Shown piece by piece: positions 1 to 6,082 of a stretch of 14,859 nt of DNA (position 1 is its first letter; each line of letters begins with the position of its first letter). The stretch lies in contig JAVBUP010000012.1 in assembly GCA_031555175.1 (NCBI GenBank), positions 1 to 14,859 of the forward strand, read 5' to 3'. Source of the DNA: JAVBUP01 sp031555175 (GTDB lineage: Bacteria > Bacillota_I > Bacilli_A > Erysipelotrichales > Coprobacillaceae). Both the position numbers and the translations under genes were made by a program. The notes beneath the pieces are model-generated. The model saw nothing but the letters and a program-made list of their open reading frames with translations. It ran no database searches and was not told where the DNA came from.

Positions 1-23
1 AGTGATCACACTCAAAAAAAGCA

Positions 24-133
24 GTCTAGTGACGATAGCAAGATGGACACACCTGTTCCCATACCGAACACAGAAGTTAAGCATCTTAACGGTGAAAATA
101 GTGCGCAAGCGCGAAGATAGCAAGTCGCTAGGC
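24..133 (+). rRNA. rrf: 5S ribosomal RNA
   Basis: Structural RNA of the large ribosomal subunit, the last gene of an rRNA operon whose 23S gene lies left of the window. The ends GTCTAGTGAC (24-33) and GTCGCTAGGC (124-133) form a 10-bp closing helix with two G-U pairs. The internal block around CCGAACACAGAAGTTAAGC (about 64-82) is the universally conserved 5S loop B/C segment. The length of about 110 nt is on the short side for 5S but normal for low-GC Gram-positives. A T-run follows directly at 134-140. Exact ends are inferred from the closing helix. Confidence 0.96.
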
Positions 134-153
134 TTTTTTTATTACTTGTTGCT

Positions 154-180
154 ACACCTTTGATGGTGTTTTTTAATTTT
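154..180 (+). terminator. rRNA operon terminator
   Basis: ACACC (154-158) and GGTGT (165-169) form a 5-bp stem around a TTTGAT loop, followed by a T-rich tract at 169-180. Together with the T-run directly after the 5S (134-140) this probably ends the rRNA transcript. It also argues against starting the next gene at 160/163, since those codons lie inside the hairpin. Confidence 0.6.
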
Positions 181-218
181 CTTAAGGAATTCTTAACATT
201 ACTTAAGATTCAATTAAC
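181..218 (+). promoter_or_regulatory. four phased TTAA direct repeats, likely response-regulator operator
   Basis: CTTAAG (181-186), CTTAAC (192-197), CTTAAG (202-207) and ATTAAC (213-218) repeat at steps of 11, 10 and 11 bp, about one helical turn each. OmpR/PhoB-family regulators bind as tandem dimers to direct repeats with this phasing, and the gene two positions downstream encodes such a regulator. Autoregulation of the wall-sensing unit is therefore the simplest reading. The region is AT-rich, so chance TTAA occurrence is a real concern. Confidence 0.5.
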
Positions 219-241
219 TGTATTCACTATTACTTTAATAT
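214..241 (+). promoter_or_regulatory. candidate promoter of the VanY/VanR/VanS-like unit
   Basis: TTAACT (214-219) as a weak -35 and TAATAT (236-241) as -10, with a 16-bp spacer. The -35 overlaps the last TTAA box, as expected for an activator-dependent promoter where the regulator replaces a good -35. The start of transcription would fall near 248, just ahead of the ribosome binding site at 255. Confidence 0.35.
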
Positions 242-267
242 TTGATATATTGATGGCGGTGATAGGA

Positions 268-954
268 ATGAAAATCAAGAGAAAACTAAGAAAGATTCCA
301 AGAGTAACACTATTGTTCATTCTAGTAATAGTTTCTGGATCGGCATCATGCATAGAGGACAGTTCGGGAAAAGAGGTATATATTAATTTAGAAGGTGATA
401 TTACTTTTTTCAAACAAGATGTTTTAGTCCTTGTAAATGATAATAATAGGCTATCTAATGATTATGCAGTACATCTAGTTAAATTTAATGGTTATATGGT
501 GGCAAGTATACTAGTAGATGACTTAACAAAGATGTATAATGAAGCATATAGTGAGGGTATTAATTTAACTATTAATAATGCATATAGAGATCAAGATGAA
601 CAGAAAGAGATTCTTGATGCCAGAGTATCTAGTTATGTTAGTCAAGGCTATTCAAAGGATGAAGCTTTGAGAGAGAGTTTAAAGATTGTTGCTGCACCGG
701 GGTATTCAGAGCATGAGACTGGTCTGGCGATTGATTTTAGCTCACTAGATCCAGAAGAAAATAGAGCAATGTGGGCATGGCTAAATAATAATGCCTATAA
801 ATATGGTTTCATTCGTAGATACCCTCCTGATAAAGTTTCGATCACTGGTATAAGTTATGAGGCATGGCATTATAGGTATGTGGGCAGAGAAGTGGCTAAG
901 ATAATTTACGAGAATGATATTTGCTTTGAGGAGTATTTTTTGCTAGGAGGATAA
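268..954 (+). CDS. VanY-type D-alanyl-D-alanine carboxypeptidase (peptidase M15B)
   Basis: Zinc carboxypeptidase predicted to remove the terminal D-Ala from peptidoglycan precursors or stem peptides outside the membrane. From the chosen start it is 228 aa. Residues 1-28 (KIKRKLRK, a hydrophobic run, then SASC) look like a secretion signal, possibly with a degenerate lipobox at Cys28. The M15 zinc site is complete: SEHETGLAID (His149, Asp156) and EAWHYRYVG (Glu198 catalytic, His201), with the substrate-side YRDQDEQ around Arg107. The start is set at 268 because GGCGGTGAT (255-263) is one mismatch from the full anti-Shine-Dalgarno complement; an upstream extension would run through the rRNA terminator. 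A response regulator begins 4 bp downstream. The family is found in van clusters but also as ordinary wall-remodelling enzymes, and the absence of vanH/ligase/vanX genes favours the latter. Confidence 0.92.
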   Translation: MKIKRKLRKIPRVTLLFILVIVSGSASCIEDSSGKEVYINLEGDITFFKQDVLVLVNDNNRLSNDYAVHLVKFNGYMVASILVDDLTKMYNEAYSEGINLTINNAYRDQDEQKEILDARVSSYVSQGYSKDEALRESLKIVAAPGYSEHETGLAIDFSSLDPEENRAMWAWLNNNAYKYGFIRRYPPDKVSITGISYEAWHYRYVGREVAKIIYENDICFEEYFLLGG

Positions 955-958
955 TGTT

Positions 959-1648
959 ATGAATGTTCTTGTTGTCGATGATGAAGTAGAAATTGCAGAT
1001 TTGATTGAGTTATACTTAAAAAATGAAGGGTATAAAGTTAGTAAATTTTATGATAGTACTCTAATAATGCCTTTCTTAGATGACAATCATATCGATCTTG
1101 CAGTCATTGATGTAATGATGCCAGATATTGATGGATTTGAATTATGTCAAGAGATTAGAAAAAAGTATAATTTCCCAGTGTTGATGGTCACTGCAAAAAT
1201 TGAGCAGATTGATAAGCTAGCTGGGTTAACAATTGGGGCTGATGACTATATAACAAAACCATTCCAACCATTAGAGTTGGTAGCTAGAGTTAAAGCGCAA
1301 TTAAGAAGATTTACAACATATAATTCAACCAACAATAACCATGAAGAAGAAATAACAATTAAAGAGTTAATGATTAATAGAAACACTCATAAATGTCTGA
1401 TTAAGGGCATTGAATTAGCATTAACTCCAAAGGAGTTTGATATACTATGGTTATTGGCATCAAAGAAAAACGATGTCATTCCAAACAGTGTAATATATGA
1501 AACAATATGGCAAGAAAAATATATGGAATCTAGTAACAATACGATTATGGTCCATATAAGACATATACGAGAAAAGATAAACGAAGTTACTAAACTCAAT
1601 TATATAGAAACTATGTGGGGAGTGGGGTATAAAATCGATGAAAACTAG
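959..1648 (+). CDS. VanR-type OmpR-family response regulator
   Basis: DNA-binding response regulator, 229 aa. The receiver domain (about 1-115) has the acidic pocket Asp7/Asp8, the phosphoacceptor Asp51 in IDVMMPDIDG, Thr78 and Lys100 (DDYITKPF). The winged-helix domain (about 130-227) ends in NNTIMVHIRHIREK and the MWGVGYKI wing. The stretch GLTIGADDYITKPF..PLELVARVKAQLRR and the C-terminal wing closely match VanR of enterococcal van clusters from memory; no alignment was run. The ribosome binding site GGAGGAT overlaps the end of the carboxypeptidase gene, and the kinase start overlaps this gene by 11 bp, so the three are co-translated. It probably controls this unit through the TTAA boxes upstream. 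Confidence 0.94.
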   Translation: MNVLVVDDEVEIADLIELYLKNEGYKVSKFYDSTLIMPFLDDNHIDLAVIDVMMPDIDGFELCQEIRKKYNFPVLMVTAKIEQIDKLAGLTIGADDYITKPFQPLELVARVKAQLRRFTTYNSTNNNHEEEITIKELMINRNTHKCLIKGIELALTPKEFDILWLLASKKNDVIPNSVIYETIWQEKYMESSNNTIMVHIRHIREKINEVTKLNYIETMWGVGYKIDEN

Positions 1649-2717
1649 AAGGTTTTATAATTCATTAACCAGTAAGATTATTGCTAGAGTAATCATATCG
1701 TTTATAGTTTTTATGGTGGTGCTTATAAGTACCTTCTTTATCTGCCAATTACTCTTTAGAAGTAAAGTTTGGTATTATAATGATCCATTATATGGTCTTC
1801 TATTGTTTATAAACACAAATAAATTAGCTGTGATATTTGTCTGCCTGCTACTTGGATTCTCAGGAATATTTATCTATTATCTGAGAAAATCATTACGTTA
1901 TATTGATATATTGGTAGAGGCTAGTTCGTCACTGTCCCTTGATACTGATGAAGTGATCAAACTTCCTATTGAGTTAAGTGATGTGGAGCAAGAATTAAAT
2001 GCAATTAAGCAAACATCCCTAGATAATGCTAGAAAAGCACTGGAGCAAGAAGCGAAAAAGAATGAACTATTAGTTTATTTAGCCCATGATTTGAAAACTC
2101 CCTTAACATCAATCATTGGCTATCTATCACTACTTGATGAAGTGCAAGATATGCCTATAGAACAAAGTAGAAAATATCAAAGAATTGCTTTAGACAAGAG
2201 CAATCGGCTTGAGACACTAATTAACGAGTTATTTGAGGTGGCACGATATAACTCAGAGACAATTATTCTTGAGAAAAAAGAGTTTCAAATTAGTTTATTG
2301 TTAGAGCAAGTAGCTGAAGAATTTTATCCATTGCTAAGGGATAAAAATAAAAGGATTAACTTGTCGGCAGATGGTATGTTTATTTATAATGGCGATCCTG
2401 ATAAATTGGCGCGAGTATTCAATAACATAATCAAAAATGCTATTTATTATAGTAGAGATGATACGGATATAAATATTTTAATAGAGCGAAATTCGGGCAG
2501 CTTAGACATAATAATTGAGAACCGAGGAGATAAAATACCAGAATACAAGCTTAATAAGATTTTTGATAAATTCTATCGCGCAGATAATGCTAGAGTTTCT
2601 TACAATGGTGGTTCAGGGCTAGGCCTAGCAATTGCTAGAGACATAGTTGAATTACATGGTGGTAAGATAAGAGCAACAAGCGATGAAGAAATGACAAAAT
2701 TCATTGTAACTTTATAA
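1638..2717 (+). CDS. VanS-type membrane sensor histidine kinase
   Basis: Sensor kinase of 359 aa that should phosphorylate the adjacent response regulator. Two membrane helices (about 13-38 and 61-81) flank only about 22 extracytoplasmic residues, so it is an intramembrane-type or lipid-proximal sensor rather than one with a large ligand domain. A linker helix leads to the H-box LAHDLKTPLTS with phosphoacceptor His150, then the N-box FNNIIKNA (261-268), the G1-like ENRGDKIP (294-301), the F-box FDKFYRADNAR and the G2 box GGSGLGLAI (324-332). The LAHDLKTPLTSIIGYLSLLDE and DPDKLARVFNNI segments strongly resemble VanS from van clusters. The start overlaps the regulator gene and has GGGAGTGGGG upstream. 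The stimulus is unknown; a wall precursor or wall antibiotic is the natural guess. Confidence 0.94.
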   Translation: MKTRRFYNSLTSKIIARVIISFIVFMVVLISTFFICQLLFRSKVWYYNDPLYGLLLFINTNKLAVIFVCLLLGFSGIFIYYLRKSLRYIDILVEASSSLSLDTDEVIKLPIELSDVEQELNAIKQTSLDNARKALEQEAKKNELLVYLAHDLKTPLTSIIGYLSLLDEVQDMPIEQSRKYQRIALDKSNRLETLINELFEVARYNSETIILEKKEFQISLLLEQVAEEFYPLLRDKNKRINLSADGMFIYNGDPDKLARVFNNIIKNAIYYSRDDTDINILIERNSGSLDIIIENRGDKIPEYKLNKIFDKFYRADNARVSYNGGSGLGLAIARDIVELHGGKIRATSDEEMTKFIVTL

Positions 2718-2733
2718 ACACTGTCATTATAAA
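2704..2733 (+). promoter_or_regulatory. candidate promoter before the Cys-rich gene
   Basis: TTGTAA (2704-2709) and TTATAA/TATAAA (2727-2733) are spaced 17-18 bp, inside and just after the end of the kinase gene. There is no terminator between the kinase and the next gene, so read-through is also likely. Confidence 0.35.
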
Positions 2734-2760
2734 ATAGCAAGATATAAAGGAGGAAATCGC

Positions 2761-3033
2761 ATGTGTGATTCAAGATGTGGACTTCACTGTAATGAATGTA
2801 ATTGGAAGGAAAGCCATGGATGTGGCGGTTGTATTGAGACAAGAGGCCATCCTTTCCATGGAGAATGCCCAGTAGCGATATGTTGTCAAACCAAAGGACT
2901 AGTACATTGTGGTGAATGCTATTTAATACCGTGTGACCTTCTTTATTCCTACTCATTTGATAAAGAACATGGCGATAATGGAGAGCGAATTAAGCAATGC
3001 ATTCAATGGGCAAAACAAACAGTGAAAAGTTAA
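2761..3033 (+). CDS. Cys-rich DUF3795-like protein
   Basis: Small soluble protein of 90 aa with 13 cysteines, at positions 2, 6, 10, 13, 21, 24, 36, 41, 42, 50, 53, 58 and 80. They fall in pairs such as CNEC, CGGC and CGEC, which suggests one or two bound zinc ions or an Fe-S cluster. The opening MCDSRCGLHCNEC pattern and the length match DUF3795-type proteins, common in anaerobic Bacillota; their function is not established. There is no signal peptide or membrane helix. A perfect AAAGGAGG ribosome binding site sits just upstream. It lies 43 bp after the kinase with no terminator between, so it may ride on that transcript, but nothing in the sequence ties it to wall sensing. Confidence 0.8.
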   Translation: MCDSRCGLHCNECNWKESHGCGGCIETRGHPFHGECPVAICCQTKGLVHCGECYLIPCDLLYSYSFDKEHGDNGERIKQCIQWAKQTVKS

Positions 3034-3053
3034 CATAATAAGTTTGTAACACC

Positions 3054-3082
3054 AAAAAGAGGCTTTAAATAGGTCTCTTTTT
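3054..3082 (+). terminator. Rho-independent terminator after the Cys-rich gene
   Basis: AAAAAGAGGC (3054-3063) pairs with GTCTCTTTTT (3073-3082) as a 10-bp stem with one G-U pair and a 9-nt loop; the T-tract is the 3' arm itself. It separates the wall-sensing unit from the purine operon. Confidence 0.75.
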
Positions 3083-3132
3083 AAGTTTTGAGAAATGTAA
3101 GGGCTTTTGTCATTGTTTTTTACAAGAAGTGC

Positions 3133-3161
3133 TTGATATTCTTTTTTCAACAAGTTATACT
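3133..3161 (+). promoter_or_regulatory. promoter of the purine operon
   Basis: TTGATA (3133-3138) and TATACT (3156-3161) with an exact 17-bp spacer. Transcription should begin near 3168, about 10 nt before the riboswitch aptamer, which fits a leader built for transcriptional attenuation. Confidence 0.75.
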
Positions 3162-3178
3162 TAAATTGTCTATGAGAC

Positions 3179-3253
3179 ATGAATCGTATAATTACCCAGA
3201 TATGGTGGGAGAGTTTCTACGTTGACGCCTTAAATGTCAATGCTACGATGCAT
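3179..3253 (+). promoter_or_regulatory. purine riboswitch aptamer, guanine type
   Basis: A three-way junction that binds a purine in the nascent mRNA. P1 is ATCGT (3183-3187) with ACGAT (3245-3249), extended by ATG/CAT past an A-G mismatch. J1/2 is the ATAATTA segment, and P2 is CCCA/TGGG around the conserved GATATGG loop. J2/3 carries the invariant GTTTCTAC (3213-3220). P3 is TTGAC/GTCAA around GCCTTAAAT, and J3/1 holds GCTA. The C at 3243, in the specificity position before UA, indicates guanine/hypoxanthine rather than adenine. The usual A just before it is G here, a minor deviation. The downstream purine transporter and GMP synthase fit this ligand. J2/3 is of standard form, unlike the deoxyguanosine variants. 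Confidence 0.9.
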
Positions 3254-3290
3254 CAATAAGCGTGATTTTTTATCATTGTTTTTTGATGTT

Positions 3291-3329
3291 TAGAAACTTT
3301 CTTCGATCGAAGAAAGTTTTTCTTCTTTT
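3291..3329 (+). terminator. riboswitch-controlled terminator with competing antiterminator
   Basis: A perfect 13-bp inverted repeat (3294-3306 with 3307-3319, AAACTTTC...GAAAGTTT) followed by a T-rich tract to 3329. Its 5' side TAGAAACT (3291-3298) is the exact complement of AGTTTCTA (3212-3219) in the aptamer J2/3, extendable to about 10-12 pairs with wobbles. Ligand binding locks J2/3 in the aptamer and lets the terminator form (off). Without ligand, J2/3 can capture the terminator arm (on). Confidence 0.85.
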
Positions 3330-3340
3330 ACGAGGATATA

Positions 3341-3401
3341 ACTAATAGTAATGTTTTGCATAAATTACATAGAGCGTTTATTATGCAATGTTATTATTAG
3401 T
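3341..3401 (+). other. long hairpin in the purine operon leader
   Basis: ACTAATA (3341-3347) pairs with TATTAGT (3395-3401) and TGCATAA (3357-3363) with TTATGCA (3381-3387). The segment between them pairs too when G-U is allowed, giving about 21 pairs with a 2-nt bulge and a 17-nt loop. No T-tract follows, so it is not a terminator. It would lie at the 5' part of read-through mRNA, where a stabilising or processing role is possible. Confidence 0.55.
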
Positions 3402-3464
3402 ACTTATCTAAGTTAAGAAGAGTACGATTCTCTATGCTTTTAACCAAATGAAAGAGGAGAAAAA

Positions 3465-4577
3465 ATGAAAAAATTCAAAAAATTATTAGTTGCATTATTT
3501 GCTTTTGCTGCTATTGGTGCTTCAATGACAGCTTGTGGTAAAGATGAAGAAGAATTCGTTGTAGGTATTATCTATATCGGATCAAAAACTGATGGTGGAT
3601 ATTCACAATCACATGCTGAAGGTATCCAATTCATGGTTGATCAACTTAAAGAAGATGGTAAAAATGTTAAAGTATTAGAAGTTGAAGATGTTCCAGAAGA
3701 TGAAACAGCTAAAACTAAAATGGAAGAATTAATTGATAAGGGAGCTAAAGTTATTTTCGCTAACTCTTACGGATTTATGGATTATGTTACTGCTGTAGCA
3801 AAAGAACATCCAGAAGTTACATTTATGCACTGTTCAGGATATATGAACGCTGATAACTATAACAATTATTTCGGAAGAATCTACCAAGCTAGATATATTT
3901 CTGGGGTAATCGCTGGTTATAAATTAAAAGAACTTTATCCAGATAACAAAGTTGGAAATGCTGGTAAAATTGGTTATGTAGCTGCATTTGATATTCCTGA
4001 AGTAATTCGTGGTATGGATGCATTTACATTAGGTGTATTATCAGTTCAATCAAACGCTCAAATTGAAACAAAATATACAATGACTTGGTATGATCCAGCT
4101 GTTGAAAAAAATACTGCAATTGCGTTATTAGATCGTGGCGCAGATATTATTGCTCAACATCAAGATACACCAGAACCTCAAAAAGCTGCTGAAGAAAGAG
4201 GAAAATTCTCAATTGGATATAACATGCCTATGCATGAAGCTGCTCCAAAAGCGACTTTAGCTAGTGCTGTTTGGCATTGGGGACCATTCTATTATAATCA
4301 AGTTAAATCAGTAATCGATGGTACTTGGACTTCTGAATCATATTGGGAAGGATATACTGAAGACGTTGTAAGATGTGCAATCAATGACGCTTTAGTAACT
4401 GATCCTGATGTATTAGCAAAAGTAGAAGAAATAGAAGAAAGCTTTAAAAATGAAACATTTGATGTGTTCACAGGAACAATTATTGACAACCAAGGTCAAT
4501 CTCACTCTAACTTAACTGACAGCGATTTATTATCAATGGAATGGTATGTTAAGGGTATTACTGAATTAGGTAATTAA
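3465..4577 (+). CDS. nupN: BMP-family purine/nucleoside-binding lipoprotein of ABC importer
   Basis: Extracytoplasmic substrate-binding lipoprotein, 370 aa, that hands purines to the permease encoded downstream. The signal peptide MKKFKKLLVALFAFAAIGAS ends in the lipobox MTAC, with lipidation at Cys24. The mature part has the BMP/PnrA fold, with DGGYSQSHAEGI near the N-terminus, IGYVAAFDIPEVIRGM, and the later segment QHQDTPEP...GYNMPMHEAAPKATLASAVWHWGPFYY. That last pattern is typical of the purine-binding BMP branch rather than the sugar or autoinducer-binding families. The ribosome binding site AGAGGAG lies just upstream, and the stop codon shares one base with the ATPase start. A guanine-type riboswitch controls it. 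Whether the ligand is a nucleobase or a nucleoside cannot be read; the symbol follows B. subtilis NupN by gene order. Confidence 0.9.
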   Translation: MKKFKKLLVALFAFAAIGASMTACGKDEEEFVVGIIYIGSKTDGGYSQSHAEGIQFMVDQLKEDGKNVKVLEVEDVPEDETAKTKMEELIDKGAKVIFANSYGFMDYVTAVAKEHPEVTFMHCSGYMNADNYNNYFGRIYQARYISGVIAGYKLKELYPDNKVGNAGKIGYVAAFDIPEVIRGMDAFTLGVLSVQSNAQIETKYTMTWYDPAVEKNTAIALLDRGADIIAQHQDTPEPQKAAEERGKFSIGYNMPMHEAAPKATLASAVWHWGPFYYNQVKSVIDGTWTSESYWEGYTEDVVRCAINDALVTDPDVLAKVEEIEESFKNETFDVFTGTIIDNQGQSHSNLTDSDLLSMEWYVKGITELGN

Positions 4578-6082
4578 TGTCACTTAGAATTAATAACATC
4601 ACCAAAACTTTTGGTGATGTTATTGCTAATTATATGGTGAATTTCGAATTGCAAGATGGAGAAATTCACGCGCTACTAGGGGAAAATGGAGCAGGTAAAT
4701 CAACATTAATGAATATTATCTCTGGAATCTATCAAGCAGATTCTGGGAAGATATTGATTAACGAAAATGAAGTAACTATTAATAACAGTAAAGATAGTAT
4801 CGATCTTGGGATTTCGATGATTCACCAACATTTTACACTGATAGATAAAATGACAGTTCTTGAAAATTTGATGTTAGGACAAGTGGGAGAAATATTTGTC
4901 TCAAAGGAAAAATATCGTAAAAAATTTAAAGAAATAATTGATAAATATAGTTTAGAAATAGATTTAAATAAATATATCTATGAATTATCGATGGGTGAAA
5001 AGCAAATCGTAGAAATTATCAAGGTATTATCTAGAAATCCACAAACAATGATTTTCGATGAACCGACTACTGTGTTAACTCCCCAAGAAGTATCTAAATT
5101 ATTTGTTATCATGAGAAGGTTAAGAGATTTAGGATTTTCAATTATCTTTATCTCTCATAAATTAGATGAAGTAACAGAAATATGTGATAAAGTAACAATT
5201 TTGAGAAAAGGTTCAACAGTCAAAACAGTCAATGTTGCTGAAACATCAAGTAAAGAATTAATAGACTTGATGGTTGGTAAGAAGACTGATTTAAAGATTG
5301 AAAGAACTGAAAGAATCTATGGTAATGATGTATTGCTAAGCGTTAAAAATATTACCGTAAAAGATCCAGTTGAAAATTTAAACAAAATATCTGATTTCTC
5401 ATTTAAGGTATATAAAGGAGAAATTCTGGGTGTGGCTGGTATTTCTGGGCATGGTCAAAAAGAATTATGTGAATCTCTCACAGGAATTATTCCTGTACAA
5501 GAGGGGTCAATTACAATAGATAACGAAGAGATTACAAATCTATCTGTTAAGAAGATTTTAAAGAGTGGTATTCAAATGAGCTTCGTCCCTGAGGATCGCT
5601 TAGGAATGGGCTTAGTAGGAAACATGGATATAGTCGATAATTTAATGTTAAGGGAGTATTATAACCAAGGTATATTCTTGAAAAAGAAGGGCGCTACTGA
5701 TAAAGCGAATAAAATCGTTAATGATTTAGCAGTAGTAACAAGCGGTATTAATGATCCAATTAAGAATATGAGCGGTGGAAATATTCAAAAAGTATTATTA
5801 GGTAGAGAGTTAGAATTAAGACCAAAGGTATTAATAACTGCTTACCCAGTTCGCGGGCTAGATATTAATACAACTCATAAGATCTATGACTTATTAAATG
5901 AACAAAAGGCAAGCGGTGTTGGCGTAGTTTATGTCGCTGAAGATTTAGACTCATTAATTGCCCTTTCTGATAGAGTGATGGTTATGCACCAAGGTAAGAA
6001 TATGGGTATCTTTGATGCAGCGACAATCACGAAAGAAGACATTGGAGTTATGATGGTAGGAGGTCGCTATGAAAAAAATTAA
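4577..6082 (+). CDS. nupO: double-NBD ABC ATPase of the purine importer (NupO-like)
   Basis: Energises the purine importer on the cytoplasmic face; 501 aa with two nucleotide-binding domains in one chain. The first is complete: Walker A GENGAGKST (35-43), Q-loop Gln84, signature LSMGEKQ (137-143), Walker B IFDEPT with Glu162, and switch His194. The second (from about residue 252) keeps the signature MSGGNIQK (398-405), but its Walker A reads AGISGHGQK with no GKS/T, and its Walker B reads ITAYPVRGLD instead of DEPT. Degenerate second sites of this kind are normal in the BMP/simple-sugar importer ATPases, so this is not decay. The start overlaps the lipoprotein stop by one base (TAATG) and the next gene overlaps its end by 14 bp, pointing to coupled translation. 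Confidence 0.94.
   Translation: MSLRINNITKTFGDVIANYMVNFELQDGEIHALLGENGAGKSTLMNIISGIYQADSGKILINENEVTINNSKDSIDLGISMIHQHFTLIDKMTVLENLMLGQVGEIFVSKEKYRKKFKEIIDKYSLEIDLNKYIYELSMGEKQIVEIIKVLSRNPQTMIFDEPTTVLTPQEVSKLFVIMRRLRDLGFSIIFISHKLDEVTEICDKVTILRKGSTVKTVNVAETSSKELIDLMVGKKTDLKIERTERIYGNDVLLSVKNITVKDPVENLNKISDFSFKVYKGEILGVAGISGHGQKELCESLTGIIPVQEGSITIDNEEITNLSVKKILKSGIQMSFVPEDRLGMGLVGNMDIVDNLMLREYYNQGIFLKKKGATDKANKIVNDLAVVTSGINDPIKNMSGGNIQKVLLGRELELRPKVLITAYPVRGLDINTTHKIYDLLNEQKASGVGVVYVAEDLDSLIALSDRVMVMHQGKNMGIFDAATITKEDIGVMMVGGRYEKN

Noticed and set aside
160..267. Upstream extension of the carboxypeptidase frame (about 36 extra residues)
   Set aside because: It starts inside the rRNA terminator hairpin, has no ribosome binding site, and would bury the signal peptide. 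GGCGGTGAT at 255-263 points to the start at 268.
268..2717. Glycopeptide-resistance gene cluster
   Set aside because: Only carboxypeptidase, regulator and kinase are present; ligase, dehydrogenase and dipeptidase genes are absent from the window.
2953..3180. 75-codon frame on the minus strand
   Set aside because: It runs antisense through the terminator and the purine operon promoter, has no ribosome binding site or recognisable domain, and its composition is that of AT-rich noise.
3179..3253. Adenine or 2'-deoxyguanosine riboswitch
   Set aside because: The specificity base before the J3/1 UA is C, not U, which excludes adenine. J2/3 is the standard GTTTCTAC, unlike the altered J2/3 of the deoxyguanosine class.
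3351..3416. 21-codon frame (MFCINYIER...) in the purine operon leader
   Set aside because: The nearest GAGGAT is 13 nt away, and the frame is fully contained in the long hairpin, whose pairing explains the sequence better.
4577..6082. Inactivating mutations in the second ATPase domain
   Set aside because: Loss of the second Walker A Lys and of the DEPT box is the norm for this importer ATPase family, so it is not evidence of decay.
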